64,000 nt of DNA from Geobacter sp. FeAm09 (GCF_008330225.1 NZ_CP042466.1:1312501-1376500), one strand, 5' to 3'. Numbered from the stretch's first letter, positions 39,907 to 49,010 are shown. The notes: generated by a model from the sequence alone, not told the origin. Made by a program: numbers and translations.

Positions 39907-42648
39907 TTGACCGAAAAACCTAAGCCGGGACAGGCGAGGCCGCTCACCGCCGCTCCCCTGGAAACCGCTCTCAACCTGTATTCTTCCGGGCGATTCGAAG
40001 AAGCCTTGGCGATGGCCGTGGGTACGCTGGGCACCGAACCCCGGAACGGCATGGCCCTGAACATAGCCGCCGCCTGCTCCCGATGCCTGGGCAGGGGGGC
40101 AGACGCCGAAGCCTACTGGACGAAGGTGGTGCAGCTCAACCCCAGCTCGGCCGAGGCGTACAATAACCTGGGGGTCCTGTACCAGGAGCAGCAACGCTTT
40201 GCCGAGGCTGAAGCCTGCCACCAGCGCGCCATCGTCATCCGCCCGGATTACGTGGAAGCGTACAGCAACCTGGGCAGCCTGTTCCAGGCGGTGGAACGCC
40301 TCGACGATGCCGAGGCCCGTTACCGGCAGGCGCTGGCCATCTCACCCGACTGTGCCGAGGTTCACAACAACCTGGCCAACCTGCTCCAGCGAATGGAGCG
40401 CTTCAGGGAGGCCGAGACCTGCTATCGGCACGCCCTGTCCGTTCGCCCGGCGTACGGGGAGGCGCATTACAACTACGGCAACCTGCTCAAGCGGGTGCAG
40501 CGCCCGGACGAGGCCGAAGCCAGCTACCGGCGGGCCCTGGCCATCCATCCGAACCACGCCGAGGCGCACTACAATCTGGGCGTCCTGCTCAGGGAGCAGG
40601 GGCGTTCCGGCGAGGCCGAGGCCTGCTGCCGGCAGGCGCTGGCCCTGCGCCCCAACTACGCCGAGGCGTACAACACCCTGGGTGGGGTGTTCAGGGAACA
40701 GAAGCGCCCCGGTGATGCCGAAGCCAGCTACCGGCGCGCCCTTGCCCTCCTGCCGGACTATCGGGATGCCCACTGCAATCTGGGGGAGCTGCTCCAGGAG
40801 CAAAAACGCTTTAGGGAGGCCGAGGCTGCCTATCGCCAGGCGTTGGCCCTGCGCCCCGGGGATGCGGAGACCTTACTCAATCTGGGGGTCGTGCTCCACG
40901 AACAGCAGCGTCGGGACGAAGCCGAGGCCTGTTATCGCCAGGCGCTGGCCTCACGCCCCGATTACGGCGAGGCCTGGTACAACCTGGCCGTTCTTCTCCA
41001 GGGGCAGAAACGCCTGGCCGAGGCCGAGGCGGCCTACCGGCAGGTCCTTGCCGTTCGCCCCGACTGGGTGGCCGCCCACTACAATCTGGGGGTCCTGCTC
41101 CGGGAACAGGGCCGCTTCACGGAGGCTGAAGCCTGTTACCGGCAGGCGCTCGCCCTCTGCCCCGACTCCGGGGATGCCCTCTACAACCTGGCGGGACTGC
41201 TCAAGGAGCTGGGGCGTTCCGACGAGTCCGAGGAGTATTACCGGCGTTTTTTGGCTCTGCATCCCGATCACGGCGAGGCGCACAATAATCTGGCCATTCT
41301 CCTCCAGGGGCTGAAACGCTACGGCGAGGCCGAGGCCTGTTACCGCCGGGCGCTGGCCCTTCATCCCGGCCGGGTGGAAACGTACCTGAATCTGGGGAAC
41401 CTGTTCAAGGAACAGCAACGCCCGGGTGAGGCCGAGACCTGCTACCGTCAGGCGCTCGCCCTCCAGCCCGAACGTGCGGAGACGTACTACAACCTGGGGG
41501 TGCTGCTCTATGAGCAGGATCGCTACGACGAGGCAGAGGCCCGTTACCGGCAGGCCCTGGCCCTGTGCCCGGACCACGCGGAAGCGCTGTACAACCTGGG
41601 GGCCCTGGTGCGGGACCTGCGGCGGTTCGACGAGGCCGAGGCCTGCTACCGGCGCGCCGCTGCCCTGCGTCCCGACTATGCGGAGGCGCGCTGGAACCTG
41701 GGGCTTCTCCTTCTTTTCCTGGGGCGGTTCGCCGAGGGGTGGCGGCTCTACGAGATGCGCTACGATACAAGCTGGGAGCACGCGCCGTGCCGAGCGCCGC
41801 AGGTCGCCTGTCCTCCCTGGAGGGGGCAGGACCTGCGCGGCACGTCGCTCCTCATCTGGCCGGAGCAGGGGTTCGGCGACGAGATCCAGTTTGTCCGCTA
41901 TGTCCCGCTTTTGAAGGCGCGCGGCGCCGCCCGGATCACCCTGGTGTGCAAGGGGGCGCTGAAATCGCTCTTCCTCCATGCCGCCACCGGGGCCGACCAG
42001 ATCCTCTCCCTGGATGAGGCGGGGGAGGCGGGACCTCACGATTACTGGACCAGCCTGCTCAGTCTCCCGCACCATCTGGGGACGGCGCTGGAGACCATTC
42101 CTGCCGGACTTCCCTACCTTGGGGCGGGGAGCGACGGACTCCGCCAGTGGAAGGGACGGCTCCCCGCGGCGGGACGAAAGGTCGGGCTGGTATGGAAGGG
42201 GGCGGCCGGCCACAAAAACGACGCCCACCGTTCGCTCCCGGGGCTCGCCGCCCTCGCCCCCCTCTGGTCGGTCGCCGGGGTTGCCTTTGTCAGCCTGCAA
42301 AAGGGCATGGGAGAGGAAGAAGGGCTCGCCCCGCCCCCCGGCCAGCCGCTCGTGCACCTCGGGTCGGAGGTCGGGGATTTCGCCGATACGGCGGCCATTG
42401 TGGCGCAGCTCGATCTGGTGATCTGCGTGGATACGGCCGTGGCCCATGTGGCCGGGGCGCTCGGCAAGCCGTGCTGGGTGCTGCTCCCCTTCATCGGTAC
42501 GGACTGGCGCTGGCTGGACAATCGCGAGGACTCCCCCTGGTATCCGGGAGTTATGCGCCTGTTCCGTCAGACGGCCATGGGTGATTGGGATGGGGTGGTG
42601 CGACGGGTGAGCGGTGCGTTGGCGCGGTTTGCCGCCGGGGCGGCGTGA
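39907..42648 (+). CDS. Giant TPR protein with C-terminal glycosyltransferase domain
   Basis: 913 residues with a TTG start; ATT just before it and a later in-frame start are alternatives. Residues about 45-600 are some sixteen nearly identical 34-residue TPR units of the type EAEACYRQALALRPDYAEA. Residues about 610-905 are a GT-B-like domain: LLIWPEQGFGDEIQFVRYVP, GLVWKGAAGHKNDAHRS, FVSLQKGMGEEE, DLVICVDTAVAHVAGALGKP and DWRWL. This resembles heptosyltransferase (GT9)/OGT-like TPR enzymes. It probably glycosylates a protein or envelope glycan. No signal peptide is visible. The repeats at DNA level make copy-number change likely. Confidence 0.88.
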   Translation: MTEKPKPGQARPLTAAPLETALNLYSSGRFEEALAMAVGTLGTEPRNGMALNIAAACSRCLGRGADAEAYWTKVVQLNPSSAEAYNNLGVLYQEQQRFAEAEACHQRAIVIRPDYVEAYSNLGSLFQAVERLDDAEARYRQALAISPDCAEVHNNLANLLQRMERFREAETCYRHALSVRPAYGEAHYNYGNLLKRVQRPDEAEASYRRALAIHPNHAEAHYNLGVLLREQGRSGEAEACCRQALALRPNYAEAYNTLGGVFREQKRPGDAEASYRRALALLPDYRDAHCNLGELLQEQKRFREAEAAYRQALALRPGDAETLLNLGVVLHEQQRRDEAEACYRQALASRPDYGEAWYNLAVLLQGQKRLAEAEAAYRQVLAVRPDWVAAHYNLGVLLREQGRFTEAEACYRQALALCPDSGDALYNLAGLLKELGRSDESEEYYRRFLALHPDHGEAHNNLAILLQGLKRYGEAEACYRRALALHPGRVETYLNLGNLFKEQQRPGEAETCYRQALALQPERAETYYNLGVLLYEQDRYDEAEARYRQALALCPDHAEALYNLGALVRDLRRFDEAEACYRRAAALRPDYAEARWNLGLLLLFLGRFAEGWRLYEMRYDTSWEHAPCRAPQVACPPWRGQDLRGTSLLIWPEQGFGDEIQFVRYVPLLKARGAARITLVCKGALKSLFLHAATGADQILSLDEAGEAGPHDYWTSLLSLPHHLGTALETIPAGLPYLGAGSDGLRQWKGRLPAAGRKVGLVWKGAAGHKNDAHRSLPGLAALAPLWSVAGVAFVSLQKGMGEEEGLAPPPGQPLVHLGSEVGDFADTAAIVAQLDLVICVDTAVAHVAGALGKPCWVLLPFIGTDWRWLDNREDSPWYPGVMRLFRQTAMGDWDGVVRRVSGALARFAAGAA

Positions 42649-42668
42649 TTTCCGCCAGACAGGCAACG

Positions 42669-42706
42669 AAAAAGCCCGGCAGCTGTAACGGCTGACCGGG
42701 CTTTTT
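42669..42706 (+). terminator. Terminator of the TPR-glycosyltransferase gene
   Basis: AAAAAGCCCGG pairs with CCGGGCTTTTT over a 16-base loop, 20 bases past the stop. The A run on the other side would let it also end transcripts from the tRNA side before the island came in. Confidence 0.85.
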
Positions 42707-42712
42707 AATTGG

Positions 42713-42793
42713 GGCGCAGGGACTTGAACCCCGGACAACACGGATATGAGCCGTGTGCTCTAACCAACTGGCGAAAGAATGAACTACGCCGCC
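42713..42793 (-). pseudogene. Decayed tRNA-Met copy at the island's left edge
   Basis: From the T arm to the D loop (GCGCAGGGACTTGAACCCC... through CTCTAACCAACTGG on the plus strand) it matches the intact tRNA at 45528-45604. It then has about 11 extra bases (CGAAAGAATGA) before ACTACGCCGCC, the 5' acceptor strand. The 3' acceptor strand has lost two bases. It cannot fold into a normal tRNA. Probable attachment-site duplicate. Confidence 0.8.
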
Positions 42794-43243
42794 GGAATTA
42801 AAGAGCTTTATGTTGTTGTTCCGCCACTCACTATGACCGCCTCATTCTTGTGTACAACCTGATTTTGATGGCCGTGTGTGTCAATTTGTGTGTCAATTTT
42901 TAACAGGGAAATGGTGGGAAGTCCATCTTTTTGGATCAATCGGGGCAAATGTCTGTGTGGCATCATGTGAAAGGTTTGAGCAACACATTTATGTGTCAAA
43001 ATGATGCAAACCAGAGCAAAAATACAGGGTTTTTGTGGCATTTATTCATTAATATCAGGTGGATATGGTTCAGGTTGTTTAATGTTAAAAAATTTAACAT
43101 ACTGTTTTTACATTGAAATTTCGGACGATGTCGGATAGAAAGGACACATTTCTAATAGGTCCGTGTTTTCATCATTGTGTAGTGTAAGGGAAGCGGAAGC
43201 CGGTATGCATTCTGACGTACCAGTCCTCCCGCTATATGGAGGT
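42794..43243. other. AT-rich island DNA without recognised gene
   Basis: GTGTGTCAATTTGTGTGTCAAT is a short internal duplication near 42877. Many short A/T runs occur. The promoter of the P-loop ATPase gene should lie here. No convincing coding frame. Confidence 0.4.
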
Positions 43244-43894
43244 ATGGTGAGTGTTCTAAATTTACTTAGAGAAGCCAGTTTTGGTCAGAGAGTGGCGGAA
43301 GAAGAAGGAGACAGCCTAGTCTCCTATTTCGTTGAAACTGATCACTGGCATCGCCTTTATTCTGACAAAGTGGATGTAATCTATGGTCAAAAAGGGACTG
43401 GTAAAAGTGCCTTATACTCTTTGCTTGTAACAAGGAGAGACGAACTCTTTGATAGAGGGGTGTTGCTTGCTCCCGGCGAAAATCCACGAGGAGCACCTGC
43501 TTTTAGGGCTCTCGTTACTGATCCCCCTGCATCAGAAAGAGAGTTTACAGCCCTCTGGAAACTTTACATTGTTTGCCTAGTTTCTGAGTCATTGAGTGAT
43601 TATGGTATACCTGGGGATGCAGCTACTGAGTTGCGATTACACTTAGAACAGAGTGGGTTACGTGAGAAGCACAGGAATCTCCAAAGTGTTCTTCTCTCGG
43701 CTTTTGAATATGTGAAGAGGCTCCTTCGCCCATCTGCATTTGAGACAGAAACTCTCAAGGGGGTCGCATCTACATTTTTCACTTTATGTAGGAAACTCTC
43801 AAGGGGGTCGCATCTACATTTTTCACTTTATGTAGAGTGTAGACCCAACCCTTCTGGAATTTATATTCGAGGGAGAGTGAACAACACGTTCTGA
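43244..43894 (+). pseudogene. Truncated P-loop ATPase (Sll1717-like)
   Basis: The N-terminal ~170 residues are coherent: LNLLREASFGQRVAEEEGD, FVETDHWHRLYSDKVDVIYG and Walker A GQKGTGKSALYSLL, then FTALWKLYIVCLVSESL. This pattern is that of the P-loop ATPase family named after cyanobacterial Sll1717, often seen in accessory and defence regions. From residue ~170 the frame runs into a 44-base tandem duplication (43748-43835) and the remaining C-terminal half of such proteins is absent. The start may be ATG 43244 or GTG 43247, both after TGGAGG. Probably non-functional. Confidence 0.6.
43748..43835. repeat. Perfect 44-base tandem duplication
   Basis: Two adjoining copies (43748-43791, 43792-43835) begin GAAACTCTCAAGGGGGTCGC and end CACTTTATGTAG. 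The unit is not a multiple of three, so it shifts the ATPase frame. Identity of the copies suggests a recent event or an assembly artefact. Confidence 0.9.
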
Positions 43895-44011
43895 TTGTTC
43901 ACTTTGACCCCAGAATATAAATGCAGCTAACCATCGGGTAGTGCGGTGAACCCGCACACCCTCAATCCGTTGGACAAGCGATTCAAAAATAAAACACCAC
44001 TGGAGGAAGCT

Positions 44012-44740
44012 ATGTTTTCAAGATTGTGCCAGATTATTTTTCTAGCGCTGATTTCTACAATCATTTCGTCTTGTGGTAGCGGAGGTAAAACCAATACTGC
44101 CGTCAACGAGACCCCCGTTAAGGTATCTGCATCCCAAATTGTTTTTAAGAGCGCTAATGGTGTACAACTCGCAAGTCTCTCAGGAGGGGTGGTTGACCCT
44201 TCTATAAAGGTTCTGGCTGAAAACGTTACTATCGATAATACATCTAATGCACTAAAATCAGATAACCTCCAAGATGCCCTTGACAAAGAAATAGCGGTAA
44301 GTCTTCAAAAGACATTGACCGGGCAGACATGGAATATCACCAATAAGACCAGTGACACCACTTATGCTGGGACAACTGGTGTTGGTGTAGTCAAATTCAA
44401 TGATGATGGAACTATGACCCTTCTGAGCGGAGGTTTTGCCGCAATTGGAAAGGTTAGTGGTAGCGAAAACAGTTTTTGCAACATCCCGCAGACCATAAAT
44501 TATGAACTTATAAGCAATGATATTGTATATGTGAGTGCCTCTGTAAAATCAAGAACAGATAGTAATACATATACTGAGGATACCGTCTTGAAAATTGCAT
44601 CAAGAACAAAGGACAAAATCGTAGTAACCGGCACAGGCGGATGTGGAAATCTTGGCTTCGAAAGAATTTCTGTTCTTACACCTCAAAACGACTCTACAAC
44701 TGTAAACAAGCGTATCTCCAAAGCTATGAGTCACATCTGA
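44012..44740 (+). CDS. Lipoprotein of unknown function in the island
   Basis: 242 residues. A lipoprotein signal peptide (MFSRLCQIIFLALISTIISS with lipobox ISSC-G) is followed by GSGGKTN. The mature part is Ser/Thr/Asn-rich; a coiled, collagen-stalk-like stretch (SNALKSDNLQDALDKEIA) resembles phage tail-fibre or adhesin trimer stalk sequence. Residues about 110-230 look like a single beta domain (TWNITNKTSDTTYAG, GVVKFNDDGTMTLLSGG). The ATG follows GGAGGAAGCT. AT-rich, foreign codon use. Surface anchoring is likely; the function is unknown. Confidence 0.7.
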   Translation: MFSRLCQIIFLALISTIISSCGSGGKTNTAVNETPVKVSASQIVFKSANGVQLASLSGGVVDPSIKVLAENVTIDNTSNALKSDNLQDALDKEIAVSLQKTLTGQTWNITNKTSDTTYAGTTGVGVVKFNDDGTMTLLSGGFAAIGKVSGSENSFCNIPQTINYELISNDIVYVSASVKSRTDSNTYTEDTVLKIASRTKDKIVVTGTGGCGNLGFERISVLTPQNDSTTVNKRISKAMSHI

Positions 44741-45468
44741 CGTCGTTGTGGAGCTGGAATCGATGATGTCCAACACGCGCTCAGACCTTGGCCGGGCGAT
44801 GAATCCACCCGGCAGGTCAAGCTCAGCCCCGTTATAATGACGTTAGCTCTTCCCAGTGCCCTGATTTGTCCGCATCGGGGAGCCAATAATTCGGCAGAGT
44901 ACGCTGCTGTTGCGCAGTATTGCGGAGAACCTGACGGGAAGTCCGTTTTGTTCGCTCTTGAGGCACGATGAAACGGAGGATGAAAGGTTGGTCTGGTTTG
45001 CCCCGCGTGAGCGGTTGCGAGGGTGGGGTACGTCGACCGGGCAGAGTCAAAGGCGGTTGTTTGTCTTCGACCCATCAGCATGATGACAGTCTGTCTCCGA
45101 ACTTATGCGGCGGGTTATTCGGTGCTCCGGTACCCTTTCTCATTATTTGCCTGTCAAGCCGTCCGTTTAAGCACCCAGGGAAAGTTGTTTCACTTTTCCG
45201 TTGTAGCTGTATTTCATTCGCCACAATTTACTTCCCGTGGGCGTTACCAGCAGATTGCCGCCGCCATCGAAAAGCCGGTATTCTGTTTTCTGGGGCTTGG
45301 CATTTCTGATTTGCACTTCAGGGAGGGGGGACGATTCGTTTTGGCATGGCCTTTATCTCCATTTTAGGAGCATCCTGTTTGGGGATCATGCGAAATGATC
45401 CCAAAGATGCCCCCTTAATTGGTGGATATCAGCATGCCAAAGCGGACCATATCGGACAATAGGAAAAG
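44741..45468. other. 728-base stretch without recognised gene
   Basis: Base composition changes here: 44741-45100 is GC-richer than the island genes on its left. Frames at 44731-45081 (minus) and 45023-45367 (plus) are open but have no family pattern, no ribosome-binding site and low-quality composition. It may be the non-coding remains of another mobile element. Confidence 0.4.
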
Positions 45469-45496
45469 AAAAAGCCCTTATTTCTAAGGGCTTTTT
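45469..45496. terminator. Bidirectional terminator beside tRNA-Met
   Basis: AAAAAGCCCTTA pairs with TAAGGGCTTTTT around TTTC. It lies just past the 3' end of the tRNA gene, at the right end of the island. Confidence 0.85.
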
Positions 45497-45527
45497 GGTC
45501 TTGTCCGGACTAACCCGGACTTTTTAA

Positions 45528-45604
45528 TGGTGGCGGCGCAGGGACTTGAACCCCGGACAACACGGATATGAGCCGTGTGCTCTAACCAGCTGAGCTACGC
45601 CGCC
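45528..45604 (-). tRNA. tRNA-Met (anticodon CAT)
   Basis: A full cloverleaf: acceptor GGCGGCG / CGCCGCC, D arm GCTC...GAGC, anticodon arm CACGG-CTCATAT-CCGTG with CAT at 45568-45570, T arm CCGGG-TTCAAGT-CCCTG (one mismatch), encoded CCA. Elongator Met is most likely; the lysidine-modified Ile2 type also has CAT and cannot be fully excluded without a search. Its 3' end is the insertion edge of the island. Confidence 0.9.
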
Positions 45605-45677
45605 AAAATCATTGAGTAAGGCCCTACTTTTTAATTCATATGGGCCGCTGTGTCAAGAGAAAATATTCCAGCCCCGA

Positions 45678-47732
45678 TTATTTGCTCGTCATCAGCCCTT
45701 CCAGGTTGAAACCGAAGTGGAAGGAGAAGTTTCCTCCCGGCCGGTCGCCGATGGACAGGCTCACGCTCCAGCACTTCTGGCGGTATTCCACGCTGTAGAC
45801 CGATTCGAGAAAATTGCCGCGGTCAAAGGAGTAGCGGGTGGTATACCCCAGGGTCCAGGGGTTGAAGTACTTGGTGGCCAGCTTGGCCTCCAGGTATTCC
45901 ACCTGGTTGCGGGCCATGCGGTAGCTCACGGCTGCACTGTTCCCCTGTTTGTCGTCCAGTTCGATCCCCGGCGCGGCGCTGGAGAAACGGTTGTCGTAGA
46001 GGTTGTAGCGGGTGTCGACGGTCAGCTTGGCCTGGGGATGGAGCCAGGTCTCCGATTCCAGGGTCAGGTCGGTCCAGGGGCGATTGGCGTCCACCATGGA
46101 GAGCAGGTCGCGCCGCGTTCCCCCCACGCTGTACCCCTGGGTCAGCCTGACGAGGGAGATGTCGCGGTAGGTCGTGGTGTCGCCCGTCTGGAACTTGCCC
46201 CCCAGAAAGCTGGTCACGGAGGCGGAAAAGATGTTCTGCCCCACGAGGCGGTCGTTGTAGTCGTAGAAGGGGAGCCGGGACTGGTCGTGGCTCGGGGCGT
46301 AGGTGTAGGACACCTCCGGGGTGATCTCGTGGCGTAGCTTTTTGAGGGCGGCGCCGTTTATGTCGTAGACCCGGCTCAGCGACGTGGAGGCGCGGGCGCC
46401 CAGTTCGGGCAGCAGGTCGCCGTCGGTTTCCTTTGTCGTGGCGCTGCGGTTGTCCTGGGTGACATAGCCGCGTACGTGCAGGCCGGCATAGGCCGAAGCG
46501 TTCAGGTAGCCGGGCAGGCCGGACACGTAGGTGAGGCGCGGAAAGGCGTTCAGGCGCTGGCCGGTGGGATCGACCTCGCGGTACAGGTTGGCGGCGCTGG
46601 AATCCAGGTCGAAATAGATCGGGGTGGAGAAGACCTGCTGGCGGACGCCGGCCAGGGACACCTCCGGCAGGGTCTGGAGCGTGCGGCTGTTGTCCGTGGC
46701 GTACAGGTCCTCGGCGAAGCGCAGGTAGCCGGAGAGGGCGTAGTTCTGCCATGTTTTCAGGGCGTTGACGATGGTATCGTTGGACTGGCGGTTGTAATCG
46801 CCGCTCTTTTCCCCGAAATCACCCAGAAAGCTCCGGTCGCTGGTCAGGTTGATCTCCGTCCGCAGATTCATGGTCGGGGAGAAAATCTCCTTGTGGCTGA
46901 GGCTTGCCTGGCCGCGCCAGCGCTCCTTGTCCAGGTCGTAGATCAGGTAGCCCCCGAAATGCCCCTCGCTCCCCCTGTTCCAGATATAGCGGTAGTCAAC
47001 CCCGGTGCCGACGCCGCGTTTGGTCTGGGTGTCCAGGTCGAGCAGCAGGTCCTGGCTGGGGGAGATGACCAGGTAGAGCGGGATGTCCAGTTGTGCGCCG
47101 CGGCTGCTGGAGTAGCCGAAGCGGGGAAAGAGCAGCCCGGTCTTGCGCTCCCGCACCACCGGAAACGCCATCCAGGGGAGATAGAGGACCGGCACCTCCT
47201 TGATGTAGAAGGTGACCCCCCGGCCGACGGCGTACCCCAGCAGGTTGACCTTGAGGTGGTCCGCGCCGAATTTCCAGCTCGGGTCCGGCAGGTCGCAGGT
47301 GGTCAGCTCGGTGGTGGTGAGCTCCACTTCGTTGTCGTTGATCCGGGTGATCCTGTCGCCGATAAAGGTGACGTTGGACGTGGCGGAGGTGAGCACCCCC
47401 TTTTCCAGTTCGCCCCGGCCGGTGTCCATGTCCAGTTTGATGGAGTCCCCCCGCAGGGTTTCGTCCCCCTTGACCACGAGGACGTTGTCGGTGGCGTGCA
47501 GCACCCTGGTCTTGCGGTCATAGGTCGCCTTGTCCGCCGTGAGGGTCATGCCCTGCCATCTGATGGTGACGTGGCCGGTGGCGGTGAACACCTCGTTGGC
47601 CGTGTCCTGGCTCATGCTGTCGGAGTTGATGGAGATGTTGCCCTCGGTCGGCATGGGGACCGCTCCCTGGGCCGGGACGGCAGTGAACAAGGCCAGGCAG
47701 ATCAGCAGTATGTACAGGCGTGTGGGTGTCAC
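45678..47732 (-). CDS. lptD: LPS-assembly protein LptD
   Basis: 684 residues from the GTG at 47732, which overlaps the folC stop (TAGTG); an ATG at 47771 would add 13 residues. A signal peptide ends near PAQGA. OstA/LptA-like jellyroll at about 30-130 (ISINSDSMSQ, TATGHVTIRWQGMTLTADKA, YDRKTRVLHATDNV), then a long beta-barrel domain ending with aromatic strands (FSFHFGFNLEGL). Cys are seen in LTTCDLPDPSW and QKCWSV, fewer than the four of E. coli. It inserts lipopolysaccharide into the outer leaflet with LptE. Last gene of trpA-accD-folC-lptD. Confidence 0.92.
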   Translation of the reverse strand: MTPTRLYILLICLALFTAVPAQGAVPMPTEGNISINSDSMSQDTANEVFTATGHVTIRWQGMTLTADKATYDRKTRVLHATDNVLVVKGDETLRGDSIKLDMDTGRGELEKGVLTSATSNVTFIGDRITRINDNEVELTTTELTTCDLPDPSWKFGADHLKVNLLGYAVGRGVTFYIKEVPVLYLPWMAFPVVRERKTGLLFPRFGYSSSRGAQLDIPLYLVISPSQDLLLDLDTQTKRGVGTGVDYRYIWNRGSEGHFGGYLIYDLDKERWRGQASLSHKEIFSPTMNLRTEINLTSDRSFLGDFGEKSGDYNRQSNDTIVNALKTWQNYALSGYLRFAEDLYATDNSRTLQTLPEVSLAGVRQQVFSTPIYFDLDSSAANLYREVDPTGQRLNAFPRLTYVSGLPGYLNASAYAGLHVRGYVTQDNRSATTKETDGDLLPELGARASTSLSRVYDINGAALKKLRHEITPEVSYTYAPSHDQSRLPFYDYNDRLVGQNIFSASVTSFLGGKFQTGDTTTYRDISLVRLTQGYSVGGTRRDLLSMVDANRPWTDLTLESETWLHPQAKLTVDTRYNLYDNRFSSAAPGIELDDKQGNSAAVSYRMARNQVEYLEAKLATKYFNPWTLGYTTRYSFDRGNFLESVYSVEYRQKCWSVSLSIGDRPGGNFSFHFGFNLEGLMTSK

Positions 47733-49009
47733 TAGCCGCGTATCCCTTCGAAGTGGTCCCCGGCGAGCCATGCTTTGGTCTCACCTACCGTGAACAGCGA
47801 TCCGCACACCAGGATCAGGTCGTCCGCCCCTGCCTCGCGTCGTGCTGTTTCTATGCCGTTGCCGACGCTCCCGCAGGCCGTGGCCCGAAAGCCGAGGCCG
47901 TTCAGGATGCCGGCCAGGACCGCGTCGTTCAGCGCCCGCTCCACGGCGGGGGTGACGGCGTAGGCGTGGTGGACCTTGCCCGCCAGGGGGGCGAATATGG
48001 CCGGGACATCCTTGTCGGACATGACCCCGGTGACCAGGATGAGCCGCCGGCAGCGGTACGCGTCGAGCGCCTCGGCAAGGGCGGCGGCGCCGGCCGGATT
48101 GTGGGCACCGTCCAGCAAAAGGCGCGGAGGGCCAGGAACCAGTTCCATGCGGCCGGGCCACCGGGCGGCGGCGATGCCTGCCGTGAGGGCGTCCGGGGCG
48201 ATGGTCATTCCGGATGCGCCGAGCACCTCCGCCGCAGTCAGAGCCAGGGAGGCGTTCTGGGACTGGTAGCGTCCCGGGATGCCGGGGAGCAGCCGGGATA
48301 ACTCCACGCCGAGGCCGTGGTAATCGAGGGAGCCGTCGTCCATCCAGAAGGCGCGGAAGTCGTCCCCCTCGTGGACGAACCGGTTGCCCCCCGCGGCGCA
48401 GGTCCGCCGGATCACCTCCAGGGCCTCGGCCGGCTGGCGGGCGGAGACCACCGGGGTGCCCGGTTCGGCGATGGCGCTCTTTTCGGCGGCGATGAGGGGA
48501 AGGGTCGCCCCCAGGTAGTCGCAGTGGTCCAGAGCGATGGGGGTGATGACCGTCATCAGGGCGGGGATGACGGCGGTGGCGTCCGACCTCCCTCCCATGC
48601 CGGCCTCCATGACCGCCACCTCGGCCCGCTCTTCGGCAAAACAGAGGGCGGCCAGGGCGGTGACGATCTCGAAGAAGGTGGCCTCTGCCGGGGCCGCTGC
48701 CAGCACCGTGGCGAGCAGCGTTTCCAGGCGTTCCGGGGGCGGCTCCTGCCCGTCGATGCGGAAACGCTCGCTGAAGTTTACCAGATGGGGAGAGGTGAAC
48801 AGGGCGGTACGGACCCCGGCCGCGCTCAGTATGGCGGCGAGAAAGGCCGAGGTGGAGCCTTTGCCGTTGGTGCCGACCACGTGGATGCTGCGAAAGGAGC
48901 GCTCCGGGTGTCCCAGGCGCTCCAGGACGAGCCGGACCCGGTCCACACCGGGACGAATGCCGAAGCGCCGGCGGGCGTAGAGTTTCTCGAGTATGCCGGC
49001 CAGGGACAT
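47732..49009 (-). CDS. folC: Dihydrofolate/folylpolyglutamate synthase
   Basis: 425 residues. It adds glutamate to dihydropteroate and to folates using ATP. Motifs: GTNGKGSTSAFLAAIL (P-loop), FTSPHLVNFSERFRIDG, EAGMGGRSDATA, VITPIALDHCDYLG (metal His/Asp) and LLDGAHNPAGA. It starts one base after accD ends, as in Geobacter-type genomes, and its stop overlaps the GTG of lptD. Confidence 0.95.
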   Translation of the reverse strand: MSLAGILEKLYARRRFGIRPGVDRVRLVLERLGHPERSFRSIHVVGTNGKGSTSAFLAAILSAAGVRTALFTSPHLVNFSERFRIDGQEPPPERLETLLATVLAAAPAEATFFEIVTALAALCFAEERAEVAVMEAGMGGRSDATAVIPALMTVITPIALDHCDYLGATLPLIAAEKSAIAEPGTPVVSARQPAEALEVIRRTCAAGGNRFVHEGDDFRAFWMDDGSLDYHGLGVELSRLLPGIPGRYQSQNASLALTAAEVLGASGMTIAPDALTAGIAAARWPGRMELVPGPPRLLLDGAHNPAGAAALAEALDAYRCRRLILVTGVMSDKDVPAIFAPLAGKVHHAYAVTPAVERALNDAVLAGILNGLGFRATACGSVGNGIETARREAGADDLILVCGSLFTVGETKAWLAGDHFEGIRG

Positions 49010-49010
49010 C

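Larger units (their letters stand above)
42713..45530. mobile_element. Small AT-rich genomic island at tRNA-Met
   Basis: Bounded by the tRNA-like direct repeats at 42713-42793 and 45528-45604. The interior is far AT-richer than the rest of the window. It holds a broken P-loop ATPase gene, a lipoprotein gene and over 700 bases without a gene. No integrase is left; a small minus frame at 42808-43041 could be its last remnant but shows no catalytic residues. It looks like the stub of a larger integrated element. Confidence 0.7.

Noticed and set aside
40199-41314. 371-residue alternative frame in the TPR gene
   Set aside because: The repeats open all frames; only the 39907-42648 frame gives canonical TPR units.
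42808-43041. Integrase remnant on the minus strand
   Set aside because: The position beside the tRNA fits, but no tyrosine-recombinase residues (R-H-R-Y pattern) can be seen in its 77 residues.
43748-43835. CRISPR repeats
   Set aside because: Only two adjoining units without spacers; a simple tandem duplication. No CRISPR array is visible anywhere in the window.
44731-45081. 116-residue minus-strand protein
   Set aside because: No ribosome-binding site and no recognisable domain; composition looks like translated non-coding DNA.
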